A DNA stretch of 64,000 nt from Allacma fusca (Eukaryota; Arthropoda; Collembola; Symphypleona; Sminthuridae). Shown here in pieces: positions 51,911 through 63,854 of the stretch. The first letter of the stretch is position 1, and every line of letters begins with the position of its first letter. The stretch covers positions 23,818,654-23,882,653 of the forward strand of contig OX359250.1 of assembly GCA_947179485.1 (NCBI GenBank), read 5' to 3'. The notes under the pieces are model-generated. The model ran no database searches. It was given only the letters and a program-made list of their open reading frames with translations, and was not told where the DNA came from. The translations under genes were made by a program, and so were the position numbers.

Positions 51911-53760
51911 TCAATTTGAAACTGCAATTTGAAACTGCAATTTGAAACTGCAATTTGAAACTGCAATTTGAAACTGCAATTTGAAACTGCAATTTGAAAC
52001 TTTAATTTGAAACTGCAATTTGAAACTGCAATTTAAAACTGCAATTTGAAACTGCAATTTGAAACTGCAATTTGAAACTGCAATTTGAAACTGCAATTTG
52101 AAACTTCAATTTGAAACTTCAATTTGAAACTGCAATTTGAAACTGCAATTTGAAACTGCAATTTGAAACTGCAATTTGAAACTGCAATTTGAAACTGCAA
52201 TTTGAAACTGCAATTTGAAACTGCAATTTGAATTTGCAATTTGAAACTGCAATTTGAAACTGCAATTTGAAACTGCAATCTGAAACTGCAATTTGAAACT
52301 GCAATTTGAAACTGCAATTTGAAACTGCAATTTGAAACTTCAATTTGAAACTTCAATTTGAAACTGCAATTTGAAACTTCAATTTGAAACTTCAATTTGA
52401 AACTTCAATTTGAAACTTCAATTTGAAACTGCAATTTGAAACTGCAATTTGAAACTGCAATTTGAAACTGCAATTTGAAACTGCAATTTGAAACTGCAAT
52501 TTGAAACTGCAATTTGAAACTGCAATTTGAATTTGCAATATGAAACTGCAATTTGAAACTGCAATTTGAAACTGCAATCTGAAACTGCAATTTGAAACTG
52601 CAATTTGAAACTGCAATTTGAAACTGCAATTTGAAACTGCAATTTGAAACTGCAATTTGAAACTGCAATTTGAAACTGCAATTTGAAACTGCAATTTGAA
52701 ACTGCAATTTGAAACTGCAATTTGAAACTGCAATATGAAACTGCAATTTGAAACTGCAATTTGAAACTGCAATTTGAAACTGCAATTTGAAACTGCAATT
52801 TGAAACTGCAATTTGAAACTGCAATTTGAAACTGCAATTTGAAACTGCAATTTGAAACTGCAATTTGAAACTGCAATTTGAAACTGCAATTTGAAACTTC
52901 AATTTGAAACTTCAATTTGAAACTTCAATTTGAAACTGCAATTTGAAACTGCAATTTGAAACTGCAATTTGAAACTGCAATTTGAAACTGCAATTTGAAA
53001 CTGCAATTTGAAACTTTAATTTGAAACTGCAATTTGAAACTGCAATTTAAAACTGCAATTTGAAACTGCAATTTGAAACTGCAATTTGAAACTGCAATTT
53101 GAAACTGCAATTTGAAACTTCAATTTGAAACTTCAATTTGAAACTGCAATTTGAAACTGCAATTTGAAACTGCAATTTGAAACTGCAATTTGAAACTGCA
53201 ATTTGAAACTGCAATTTGAAACTGCAATTTGAAACTGCAATTTGAATTTGCAATTTGAAACTGCAATTTGAAACTGCAATTTGAAACTGCAATCTGAAAC
53301 TGCAATTTGAAACTGCAATTTGAAACTGCAATTTGAAACTGCAATTTGAAACTTCAATTTGAAACTTCAATTTGAAACTGCAATTTGAAACTTCAATTTG
53401 AAACTTCAATTTGAAACTTCAATTTGAAACTTCAATTTGAAACTGCAATTTGAAACTGCAATTTGAAACTGCAATTTGAAACTGCAATTTGAAACTGCAA
53501 TTTGAAACTGCAATTTGAAACTGCAATTTGAAACTGCAATTTGAATTTGCAATATGAAACTGCAATTTGAAACTGCAATTTGAAACTGCAATCTGAAACT
53601 GCAATTTCAAACTGCAATTTGAAACTGCAATTTGAAACTGCAATTTGAAACTGCAATTTGAAACTGCAATTTGAAACTGCAATTTGAAACTGCAATTTGA
53701 AACTGCAATTTGAAACTGCAATTTGAAACTGCAATTTGAAACTGCAATTTGAAACTGCAA
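51911..53760. repeat. Two-copy higher-order repeat, 1014 bp (78 units)
   Basis: Unit order and landmarks (GAAACTTTAATTT, AAAACTGC, GAATTTGC, ATCTG) starting at 51911, 52033, 52106 and 52392 recur at 52925, 53047, 53120 and 53406, all with an offset of 1014 bp. The copies diverge near 53.6 kb, just before the 11-bp unit at 53764 where the shortened-unit domain begins. Confidence 0.88.
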
Positions 53761-53943
53761 TTTGAATGCAATTTGAAACTTCAATTTGACACTGCAATTT
53801 GAAACTTCAATTTGAAACTTCAATTTGAAACTGCAATTTGAAACTGCAATTTGAAACTTCAATTTGAAACTGCAATTTGAAACTGCAATTTGAAACTGCA
53901 ATTTGAAACTTCAATTTGAAACTGCAATTTGAAACTTCAATTT

Positions 53944-54095
53944 GAATTACAATTTGAATTACAATTTGAAACTGCAATTTGAAACTGCAATTTGAAATTG
54001 ATATTTGAAACTGCAATTTGAAACTGCAATTTGAATTACAATTTGAAACTTCAATTTGAAACTACAATTTGAAACTTCAATTTGAATTACAATTT
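53944..54095. repeat. 152-bp module with four 12-bp units (first of seven)
   Basis: The module has a fixed layout: two adjacent GAATTACAATTT units, two G units, a GAAATTG unit, two G units, a third GAATTACAATTT, then a T unit, a GAAACTAC or G unit, a T unit and a fourth GAATTACAATTT. An ATCTG T unit usually follows. The third 12-bp unit starts 77 bp after the second, and the fourth 51 bp after the third. Complete copies start at 53944, 54889, 56586, 60441, 62434 and 63703. A seventh at 59016 lacks the first 12-bp unit. Partial copies are at 58773/58785 (first pair), 60996/61047 (second pair), and 62058 and 63327 (last unit only). Spacing between modules is irregular (945 to 2418 bp), so it behaves as a conserved cassette. 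Confidence 0.9.
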
Positions 54096-55059
54096 GAAAC
54101 TTCAATCTGAAACTTCAATTTGAAACTGCAATTTGAAACTGCAATTTGAAACTGCAATTTGAAACTGCAATTTGAAACTGCAATTTGAAACTGCAATTTG
54201 AAACTGCAATTTGAAACTGCAATTTGAAACTGCAATTTGAAACTGCAATTTGAAACTGCAATTTGAAACTGCAATTTGAAACTGCAATTTGAAACTGCAA
54301 TTTGAAACTGCAATTTGAAACTGCAATTTGAAACTGCAATTTGAAACTGCAATTTGAAACTGCAATTTGAAACTGCAATTTGAAACTGCAATTTGAAACT
54401 GCAATTTGAAACTGCAATTTGAAACTGCAATTTGAAACTGCAATTTGAAACTGCAATTTGAAACTGCAATTTGAAACTGCAATTTGAAACTGCAATTTGA
54501 AACTGCAATTTGAAACTGCAATTTGAAACTGCAATTTGAAACTTCAATTTGAAACTGCAATTTGAAACTGCAATTTGAAACTGCAATTTGAAACTTCAAT
54601 TTGAAACTGCAATTTGAAACTGCAATTTGAAACTGCAATTTGAAACTTCAATTTGAAACTGCAATTTGAAACTGCAATTTGAAACTGCAATTTGAAACTG
54701 CAATTTGAAACTGCAATTTGAAACTGCAATTTGAAACTGCAATTTGAAACTTCAATTTGAAACTGCAATTTGAAACTGCAATTTGAAACTGCAATTTGAA
54801 ACTGCAATTTGAAACTTCAATTTGAAACTGCAATTTGAAACTGCAATTTGAAACTGCAATTTGAAACTGCAATTTGAAACTTCAATTTGAATTACAATTT
54901 AAATTACAATTTGAAACTGCAATTTGAAACTGCAATTTGAAATTGCAATTTGAAACTGCAATTTGAAACTGCAATTTGAATTACAATTTGAAACTTCAAT
55001 TTGAAACTGCAATTTGAAACTTCAATTTGAATTACAATTTTAAACTTCAATCTGAAACT

Positions 55060-56440
55060 TCAATTTGAAACTTCAATTTGAAACTGCAATTTGAAACTGC
55101 AATTTGAAACTTCAATTTGAAACTGCAATTTGAAACTGCAATTTGAAACTGCAATTTGAAACTGCAATTTGAAACTGCAATTTGAAACTGCAATTTGAAA
55201 CTGCAATTTGAAACTGCAATTTGAAACTGCAATTTGAAACTGCAATTTGAAACTGCAATTTGAAACTGCAATTTGAAACTGCAATTTGAAACTGCAATTT
55301 GAAACTGCAATTTGAAACTGATATTTGAAACTGCAATTTGAAACTGATATTTGAAACTGCAATTTGAAACTGCAATTTGAAACTGCAATTTGAAACTTGT
55401 ATTTGAAACTGCAATTTGAAACTGCAATTTGAAACTGCAATTTGAAACTGCAATTTGAAACTGCAATTTGAAACTGCAATTTGAAACTGCAATTTGAAAC
55501 TTCAATTTGAAACTGCAATTTGAAACTGCAATTTGAAACTGCAATTTGAAACTGCAATTTGAAACTGCAATTTGAAACTGCAATTTGAAACTGCAATTTG
55601 AAACTGCAATTTGAAACTGCAATTTGAAGCTTAAATTTGAAACTGCAATTTGAAACTGCAATTTGAAACTGCAATTTGAAGCTTAAATTTGAAACTGCAA
55701 TTTGAAACTGCAATTTGAAACTGCAATTTGAAACTGCAATTTGAAACTGCAATTTGAAACTGCAATTTGAAACTGCAATTTGAAACTGCAATTTGAAACT
55801 GCAATTTGAAACTGCAATTTGAAACTGCAATTTGAAACTGCAATTTGAAACTGCAATTTGAAACTGCAATTTGAAACTGCAATTTGAAACTGCAATTCGA
55901 AACTGCAATTTGAAACTGCAATTTGAAACTGCAATTTGAAACTGCAATTTGAAACTGCAATTTGAAACTGCAATTTGAATCTGCAATTTGAAACTGCAAT
56001 TTGAAACTGCAATTTGAAACTGCAATTTGAAACTGCAATTTGAAACTGCAATTTGAAACTGCAATTTGAAACTGCAATTTGAAACTGCAATTTGAAACTG
56101 CAATTTGAAACTGCAATTTGAAACTGCAATTTGAAACTGCAATTTGAAACTGCAATTTGAAACTGCAATTTGAAACTGCAATTTGAAACTGCAATTTGAA
56201 ACTGCAATTTGAAACTGCAATTTGAAACTGCAATTTGAAACTGCAATTTGAAACTTGTATTTGAAACTGCAATTTGAAACTGCAATTTGAAACTGCAATT
56301 TGAAACTGCAATTTGAAACTGCAATTTGAAACTGCAATTTGAAACTGCAATTTGAAACTGCAATTTGAAACTGCAATTTGAATGCAATTTGAAACTTCAA
56401 TTTGAAACTGCAATTTGAAACTGCAATTTGAAACTGCAAT
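55060..56440. repeat. G-form array with GATATTT and TTGTATTT variants
   Basis: Mostly G units. GATATTT variants lie near 55.32 and 55.35 kb, CTTGTATTT near 55.40 and 56.26 kb, GAATCTGC near 55.98 kb, and a TTCGAAAC junction near 55.9 kb. Because T units are scarce, the minus strand stays open for up to 459 codons (55060-56439). I treat that as a repeat artefact: the same 13-residue period appears in all three minus frames, and the reading starts at TTG. Confidence 0.8.
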
Positions 56441-59400
56441 TTGAAACTTCAATTTGAAACTGCAATTTGAAACTGCAATTTGAAACTGCAATTTGAAACT
56501 TCAATTTAAAACTGCAATTTGAAACTGCAATTTGAAACTGCAATTTGAAACTTCAATTTGAAACTGCAATTTGAAACTTCAATTTGAATTACAATTTGAA
56601 TTACAATTTGAAACTGCAATTTGAAACTGCAATTTGAAATTGCAATTTGAAACTGCAATTTGAAACTGCAATTTGAATTACAATTTGAAACTTCAATTTG
56701 AAACTACAATTTGAAACTTCAATTTGAATTACAATTTGAAACTTCAATCTGAAACTTCAATTTGAAACTGCAATTTGAAACTGCAATTTGAAACTGCAAT
56801 TTGAAACTGCAATTTGAAACTGCAATTTGAAACTGCAATTTGAAACTGCAATTTGAAACTGCAATTTGAAACTGCAATTTGAAACTGCAATTTGAAACTG
56901 CAATTTGAAACTGCAATTTGAAACTGCAATTTGAAACTGCAATTTGAAACTGCAATTTGAAACTGCAATTTGAAACTGCAATTTGAAACTGCAATTTGAA
57001 ACTGCAATTTGAAACTGCAATTTGAAACTGCAATTTGAAACTGCAATTTGAAACTGCAATTTGAAACTGCAATTTGAAACTGCAATTTGAAACTGCAATT
57101 TGAAACTGCAATTTGAAACTGCAATTTGAAACTGCAATTTGAAGCTTAAATTTGAAACTGCAATTTGAAACTGCAATTTGAAACTGCAATTTGAAACTGC
57201 AATTTGAAACTGCAATTTGAAACTGCAATTTGAAACTGCAATTTGAAACTGCAATTTGAAACTGCAATTTGAAACTGCAATTTGAAACTGCAATTTGAAA
57301 CTGCAATTTGAAACTGCAATTTGAAACTGCAATTTGAAACTGCAATTTGAAACTGCAATTTGAAACTGCAATTTGAAACTGCAATTCGAAACTGCAATTT
57401 GAAACTGCAATTTGAAACTGCAATTTGAAACTGCAATTTGAAACTGCAATTTGAAACTGCAATTTGAAACTGCAATTTGAAACTGCAATTTGAAACTGCA
57501 ATTTGAAACTGCAATTTGAAACTGCAATTTGAAACTGCAATTCGAAACTGCAATTTAAAACTGCAATTTGAAACTGCAATTTGAAACTGCAATTTGAAAC
57601 TGCAATTTGAAACTGCAATTTGAAACTGCAATTTGAAACTGCAATTTGAAACTGCAATTTGAAACTGCAATTTGAATGCAATTTGAAACTTCAATTTGAA
57701 ACTGCAATTTGAAACTGCAATTTGAAACTGCAATTTGAAACTTCAATTTGAAACTGCAATTTGAAACTGCAATTTGAAACTGCAATTTGAAACTTCAATT
57801 TGAAACTGCAATTTGAAACTGCAATTTGAAGCTTAAATTTGAAACTGCAATTTGAAACTGCAATTTGAAACTGCAATTTGAAACTGCAATTTGAAACTGC
57901 AATTTGAAACTGCAATTTGAAACTGCAATTTGAAACTGCAATTTGAAACTGCAATTTGAAACTGCAATTTGAAACTGCAATTTGAAACTGCAATTCGAAA
58001 CTGCAATTTAAAACTGCAATTTGAAACTGCAATTTGAAACTGCAATTTGAAACTGCAATTTGAAACTGCAATTTGAAACTGCAATTTGAAACTGCAATTT
58101 GAAACTGCAATTTGAATGCAATTTGAAACTTCAATTTGAAACTGCAATTTGAAACTGCAATTTGAAACTGCAATTTGAAACTTCAATTTGAAACTGCAAT
58201 TTGAAACTGCAATTTGAAACTGCAATTTGAAACTTCAATTTGAAACTGCAATTTGAAACTGCAATTTGAAGCTTAAATTTGAAACTGCAATTTGAAACTG
58301 CAATTTGAAACTGCAATTTGAAACTGCAATTTGAAACTGCAATTTGAAACTGCAATTTGAAACTGCAATTTGAAACTGCAATTTGAAACTGCAATTTGAA
58401 ACTGCAATTTGAAACTGCAATTTGAAACTGCAATTTGAAACTGCAATTTGAAACTGCAATTTGAAACTGCAATTTGAAACTGCAATTTGAAACTGCAATT
58501 TGAAACTGCAATTTGAAACTGCAATTTGAAACTGCAATTTGAATGCAATTTGAAACTTCAATTTGAAACTGCAATTTGAAACTGCAATTTGAAACTGCAA
58601 TTTGAAACTTCAATTTGAAACTGCAATTTGAAACTGCAATTTGAAACTGCAATTTGAAACTGCAATTTGAAACTGCAATTTGAAACTGCAATTTGAAACT
58701 GCAATTTGAAACTGCAATTTGAAACTGCAATTTGAAACTTCAATTTGAAACTGCAATTTGAAACTTCAATTTGAATTACAATTTGAATTACAATTTGAAA
58801 CTGCAATTTGAAACTGCAATTTGAATGCAATTTGAAACTTCAATTTGAAACTGCAATTTGAAACTGCAATTTGAAACTGCAATTTGAAACTTCCATTTGA
58901 AACTGCAATTTGAAACTGCAATTTGAAACTGCAATTTGAAACTTCAATTTGAAACTGCAATTTGAAACTGCAATTTGAAACTGCAATTTGAAACTTCAAT
59001 TTGAAACTGCAATTTGAATTACAATTTGAAACTGCAATTTGAAACTGCAATTTGAAATTGCAATTTGAAACTGCAATTTGAAACTGCAATTTGAATTACA
59101 ATTTGAAACTTCAATTTGAAACTACAATTTGAAACTTCAATTTGAATTACAATTTGAAACTTCAATCTGAAACTGCAATTTGAAACTGCAATTTGAAACT
59201 GCAATTTGAAACTGCAATTTGAAACTGCAATTTGAAACTGCAATTTGAAACTGCAATTTGAAACTGCAATTTGAAACTGCAATTTGAAACTGCAATTTGA
59301 AACTGCAATTTGAAACTGCAATTTGAAACTGCAATTTGAAACTGCAATTTGAAACTGCAATTTGAAACTGCAATTTGAAACTGCAATTTGAAACTGCAAT

Positions 59401-60245
59401 TTGAAACTGCAATTTGAAACTGCAATTTGAAACTGCAATTTGAAACTGCAATTTGAAACTGCAATTTGAAACTGCAATTTGAAACTGCAATTTGAAACTG
59501 CAATTTGAAACTGCAATTTGAAACTGCAATTTGAAACTGCAATTTGAAACTGCAATTTGAAACTGCAATTTGAAACTGCAATTTGAAACTGCAATTTGAA
59601 ACTGCAATTTGAAACTGCAATTTGAAACTGCAATTTGAAACTGCAATTTGAAACTGCAATTTGAAGCTTAAATTTGAAACTGCAATTTGAAACTGCAATT
59701 TGAAACTGCAATTTGAAACTGCAATTTGAAACTGCAATTTGAAACTGCAATTTGAAACTGCAATTTGAAACTGCAATTTGAAACTGCAATTTGAAACTGC
59801 AATTTGAAACTGCAATTTGAAACTGCAATTTGAAACTGCAATTTGAAACTGCAATTTGAAACTGCAATTTGAAACTGCAATTTGAAACTGCAATTCGAAA
59901 CTGCAATTTGAAACTGCAATTTGAAACTGCAATTTGAAACTGCAATTTGAAACTGCAATTTGAAACTGCAATTTGAAACTGCAATTTGAAACTGCAATTT
60001 GAAACTGCAATTTGAAACTGCAATTTGAAACTGCAATTTGAAACTGCAATTCGAAACTGCAATTTAAAACTGCAATTTGAAACTGCAATTTGAAACTGCA
60101 ATTTGAAACTGCAATTTGAAACTGCAATTTGAAACTGCAATTTGAAACTGCAATTTGAAACTGCAATTTGAAACTGCAATTTGAAACTGCAATTTGAAAC
60201 TGCAATTTGAAACTGCAATTTGAAACTGCAATTTGAATGCAATTT
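55626..60245. repeat. Blocks bounded by GAAGCTTAAATTT and GAATGCAATTT units
   Basis: A HindIII-bearing unit GAAGCTTAAATTT starts at 55626, 55678, 57141, 57828, 58268 and 59663. After each (the close pair counted once) comes a long run of G units that ends in an 11-bp GAATGCAATTT unit at 56380, 57674, 58114, 58541 and 60235. Run lengths are about 702, 533, 286, 273 and 572 bp. The blocks at 57828 and 58268 are tandem copies with a period of 440 bp at one landmark and 427 bp at the other, one unit apart. The boundaries stay fixed while run length varies, which points to expansion and contraction of the G run between stable markers. Confidence 0.86.
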
Positions 60246-61316
60246 GAAACTTCAATTTGAAACTGCAATTTGAAACTGCAATTTGAAACTGCAATTTGAA
60301 ACTTCAATTTGAAACTGCAATTTGAAACTGCAATTTGAAACTGCAATTTGAAACTTCAATTTGAAACTGCAATTTGAAACTGCAATTTGAAACTGCAATT
60401 TGAAACTTCAATTTGAAACTGCAATTTGAAACTTCAATTTGAATTACAATTTGAATTACAATTTGAAACTGCAATTTGAAACTGCAATTTGAAATTGCAA
60501 TTTGAAACTGCAATTTGAAACTGCAATTTGAATTACAATTTGAAACTTCAATTTGAAACTACAATTTGAAACTTCAATTTGAATTACAATTTGAAACTTC
60601 AATCTGAAACTTCAATTTGAAACTGCAATTTGAAACTGCAATTTGAAACTGCAATTTGAAACTGCAATTTGAAACTGCAATTTGAAACTTCAATTTGAAA
60701 CTGCAATTTGAAACTGCAATTTGAAACTGCAATTTGAAACTGCAATTTGAAACTGCAATTTGAAACTGCAATTTGAAACTGCAATTTGAAACTTCAATTT
60801 GAAACTGCAATTTGAAACTGCAATTTGAAACTGCAATTTGAAACTGCAATTTGAAACTGCAATTTGAAACTGCAATTTGAAACTGCAATTTGAAACTGCA
60901 ATTTGAAACTGCAATTTGAAACTGCAATTTGAAACTGCAATTTGAAACTGCAATTTGAAACTGCAATTTGAAACTGCAATTTGAAACTGCAATTTGAATT
61001 ACAATTTGAAACTTCAATTTGAAACTGCAATTTGAAACTTCAATTTGAATTACAATTTGAAACTTCAATCTGAAACTTCAATTTGAAACTGCAATTTGAA
61101 ACTGCAATTTGAATGCAATTTGAAACTTCAATTTGAAACTGCAATTTGAAACTGCAATTTGAAACTGCAATTTGAAACTGCAATTTGAAACTGCAATTTG
61201 AAACTGCAATTTGAAACTGCAATTTGAAACTTCAATTTGAAACTGCAATTTGAAACTGCAATTTGAAACTGCAATTTGAAACTGCAATTTGAAACTGCAA
61301 TTTGAAACTGCAATTT

Positions 61317-63854
61317 GAAACTGCAATTTGAAACTGCAATTTGAAACTGCAATTTGAAACTGCAATTTGAAACTGCAATTTGAAACTGCAATTTGAAACT
61401 GCAATTTGAAACTGCAATTTGAAACTTCAATTTGAAACTGCAATTTGAAACTGCAATTTGAAACTGCAATTTGAAACTGCAATTTGAAACTGCAATTTGA
61501 AACTGCAATTTGAAACTGCAATTTGAAACTGCAATTTGAAACTGCAATTTGAAACTGCAATTTGAAACTGCAATTTGAAACTGCAATTTGAAACTGCAAT
61601 TTGAAACTGCAATTTGAAACTGCAATTTGAAACTGCAATTTGAAACTGCAATTTGAAACTGCAATTTGAAACTTCAATTTGAAACTGCAATTTGAAACTG
61701 CAATTTGAAACTGTAATTTGAAACTTCAATTTGAAACTGCAATTTGAAACTGCAATTTGAAACTGCAATTTGAAACTTCAATTTGAAACTGCAATTTGAA
61801 ACTGCAATTTGAAACTTCAATTTGAAACTGCAATTTGAAACTGCAATTTGAAACTGCAATTTGAAACTGCAATTTGAAACTGCAATTTGAAACTGCAATT
61901 TGAAACTTCAATTTGAAACTGCAATTTGAAACTGCAATTTGAAACTGCAATTTGAAACTTCAATTTGAAACTGCAATTTGAAACTTCAATTTGAAACTGC
62001 AATTTGAAACTGCAATTTGAAACTTCAATTTGAAACTACAATTTGAAACTTCAATTTGAATTACAATTTGAAACTTCAATCTGAAACTTCAATTTGAAAC
62101 TGCAATTTGAAACTGCAATTTGAAACTGCAATTTGAAACTTCAATTTGAAACTGCAATTTGAAACTTCAATTTGAAACTGCAATTTGAAACTGCAATTTG
62201 AAACTGCAATTTGAAACTTCAATTTGAAACTTCAATTTGAAACTTCAATTTGAAACTGCAATTTGAAACTGCAATTTGAAACTGCAATTTGAAACTGCAA
62301 TTTGAAACTGCAATTTGAAACTGCAATTTGAAACTTCAATTTGAAACTGCAATTTGAAACTGCAATTTGAAACTTCAATTTGAAACTGCAATTTGAAACT
62401 GCAATTTGAAACTGCAATTTGAAACTTCAATTTGAATTACAATTTGAATTACAATTTGAAACTGCAATTTGAAACTGCAATTTGAAATTGCAATTTGAAA
62501 CTGCAATTTGAAACTGCAATTTGAATTACAATTTGAAACTTCAATTTGAAACTGCAATTTGAAACTTCAATTTGAATTACAATTTGAAACTTCAATTTGA
62601 AACTGCAATTTGAAACTGCAATTTGAAACTGCAATTTGAAACTGCAATTTGAAACTGCAATTTGAAACTGCAATTTGAAACTGCAATTTGAAACTTCAAT
62701 TTGAAACTGCAATTTGAAACTGCAATTTGAAACTGCAATTTGAAACTGCAATTTGAAACTGCAATTTGAAACTGCAATTTGAAACTGCAATTTGAAACTG
62801 CAATTTGAAACTGCAATTTGAAACTGCAATTTGAAACTGCAATTTGAAACTGCAATTTGAAACTGCAATTTGAAACTGCAATTTGAAACTGCAATTTGAA
62901 ACTGCAATTTGAAACTGCAATTTGAAACTGCAATTTGAAACTTCAATTTGAAACTGCAATTTGAAACTGCAATTTGAAACTGTAATTTGAAACTTCAATT
63001 TGAAACTGCAATTTGAAACTGCAATTTGAAACTGCAATTTGAAACTTCAATTTGAAACTGCAATTTGAAACTGCAATTTGAAACTTCAATTTGAAACTGC
63101 AATTTGAAACTGCAATTTGAAACTGCAATTTGAAACTGCAATTTGAAACTGCAATTTGAAACTGCAATTTGAAACTTCAATTTGAAACTGCAATTTGAAA
63201 CTGCAATTTGAAACTGCAATTTGAAACTTCAATTTGAAACTGCAATTTGAAACTTCAATTTGAAACTGCAATTTGAAACTGCAATTTGAAACTTCAATTT
63301 GAAACTACAATTTGAAACTTCAATTTGAATTACAATTTGAAACTTCAATCTGAAACTTCAATTTGAAACTGCAATTTGAAACTGCAATTTGAAACTGCAA
63401 TTTGAAACTTCAATTTGAAACTGCAATTTGAAACTTCAATTTGAAACTGCAATTTGAAACTGCAATTTGAAACTGCAATTTGAAACTTCAATTTGAAACT
63501 TCAATTTGAAACTTCAATTTGAAACTGCAATTTGAAACTGCAATTTGAAACTGCAATTTGAAACTGCAATTTGAAACTGCAATTTGAAACTGCAATTTGA
63601 AACTTCAATTTGAAACTGCAATTTGAAACTGCAATTTGAAACTTCAATTTGAAACTGCAATTTGAAACTGCAATTTGAAACTGCAATTTGAAACTTCAAT
63701 TTGAATTACAATTTGAATTACAATTTGAAACTGCAATTTGAAACTGCAATTTGAAATTGCAATTTGAAACTGCAATTTGAAACTGCAATTTGAATTACAA
63801 TTTGAAACTTCAATTTGAAACTGCAATTTGAAACTTCAATTTGAATTACAATTT
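61317..63854. repeat. Two-copy higher-order repeat, 1269 bp (98 units including five 12-bp units)
   Basis: Every landmark is repeated at 1269 bp. T unit 61421 matches 62690. GAATTAC units 62058, 62434, 62446, 62523 and 62574 match 63327, 63703, 63715, 63792 and 63843. CTGTAATTT units near 61.71 and 62.98 kb also match. The period equals 98 units of 13 bp less five bases, one for each 12-bp unit. The copies look nearly identical until about 63.85 kb, where the sequence after the last GAATTAC differs. This makes it one of the youngest duplications here. Confidence 0.91.

Larger units (their letters stand above)
46870..53560. repeat. GAATTTGC landmark family
   Basis: Units with AC changed to TT (GAATTTGC), often followed by AATATG or AATTTG, occur near 46.88, 48.53, 48.59, 48.89, 49.07, 50.06, 50.13, 50.43, 50.81, 51.11, 52.23, 52.53, 53.25 and 53.55 kb. 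Each is followed three to four units later by an ATCTG junction. Block 50286-50620 recurs at 50975 with an offset of 689 bp (53 units). The same variant marks 0.3-2.1 kb, more than 44 kb away, with little in between (one at 12481). Confidence 0.82.

Noticed and set aside
55060-56439. Long minus-strand open reading frame (459 codons), and many others such as 7534-8817, 36900-38138 and 59019-60242
   Set aside because: They read the 13-residue cycle of the satellite, overlap in all three frames, start at TTG codons within the repeat and end at TGA wherever a T unit falls in frame. There is no conserved domain, initiation context or unique sequence.
53944-63843. GAATTACAATTT units as a transposon footprint
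   Set aside because: They are 12-bp variants of the same unit with fixed spacing. There is no inserted sequence, terminal inverted repeat or target-site duplication.
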